Assembly (NCBI RefSeq): GCF_023509015.1
Contig: NZ_CP094975.1
Location: 3,148,501-3,212,500 of the forward strand
Reading direction: 5' to 3'
DNA: 64,000 nucleotides
Source of the DNA: Pseudomonas abieticivorans
GTDB taxonomy: Bacteria; Pseudomonadota; Gammaproteobacteria; Pseudomonadales; Pseudomonadaceae
In this document: piece by piece, positions 63,730 through 64,000 of the stretch
How the letters are laid out: each line of letters opens with the position of its first letter
Numbering within the stretch: position 1 is the first letter of the stretch
The notes under the pieces: model-generated
The model's input: the letters and a program-made list of their open reading frames with translations, nothing else
What the model was told of the DNA's origin: nothing
Database searches by the model: none
Made by a program: the position numbers and the translations under genes

Positions 63730-64000
<271 letters not shown>

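Overview
The window is a chromosomal segment of a Pseudomonas. The gene order rpsU-dnaG-rpoD-rmcA, tsaD/plsY/folB/folK, lptD-surA-pdxA-ksgA-apaG-apaH, amgK-murU, agtSR-agtABCD, rpe-gph-trpE-trpGDC, vfr and argC...erpA-anmK-tyrS is the one known from pseudomonads. The GC content is high, and REP-type elements with the core GGAGCGGATTTATCCGCGAA recur between genes. The presence of davB/davA points to a P. putida/P. fluorescens-like lineage, but the species cannot be fixed from the sequence alone.

Layout. (1) 1-7.3 kb: a truncated unidentified gene at the left edge, the lysine-degradation pair davB-davA with an Lrp-type regulator, a remnant of an XRE/HTH_37 regulator, an OafA-type membrane acyltransferase and a WbpV-like sugar epimerase. 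(2) 7.41-11.08 kb: a small decayed genomic island between perfect 81-bp direct repeats. One repeat is the 3' half of an intact CAU-anticodon tRNA gene (probably tRNA-Ile2). The island holds a HigBA-like toxin-antitoxin pair and a broken trbJ'-trbK-trbL conjugation block, with no integrase. (3) 11.1-23.5 kb: rmcA (c-di-GMP enzyme), rpoD, dnaG, rpsU, tsaD, plsY, folB, folK, cca. (4) 23.6-28.5 kb: the stress/stationary-phase triad yeaG-yeaH-spoVR. (5) 28.7-36.3 kb: the outer-membrane/cofactor/RNA operon lptD-surA-pdxA-ksgA-apaG-apaH and glpE. (6) 36.4-39.9 kb: amgK-murU (cell-wall sugar recycling), a DjlA-type co-chaperone and a DUF3530 protein. (7) 40-47.3 kb: the two-component system agtSR and the ABC transporter agtABCD, whose last gene carries a frameshift. 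(8) 47.4-52.9 kb: rpe, gph, trpE, trpG, trpD, trpC. (9) 53-64 kb: a lipoate-ligase-like gene, vfr, an OsmC protein, coq7, a HIT protein, an SDR, a DUF805 protein, a nitronate-monooxygenase-like enzyme, hemJ, argC, erpA, anmK, an M23 peptidase and the start of tyrS.

How parts fit together. DavB and DavA turn L-lysine into 5-aminovalerate. The Agt transporter and AgtSR are known in P. aeruginosa for 5-aminovalerate/GABA uptake, so one window holds both production and import of the same metabolite, although agtD looks broken here. A perfect 22-bp palindrome just upstream of agtA is a plausible AgtR operator. AmgK/MurU and AnmK all serve peptidoglycan recycling. No clearly new system was recognised. 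The most informative non-routine signals are the island remnant at the tRNA, the agtD frameshift and the agtA palindrome.
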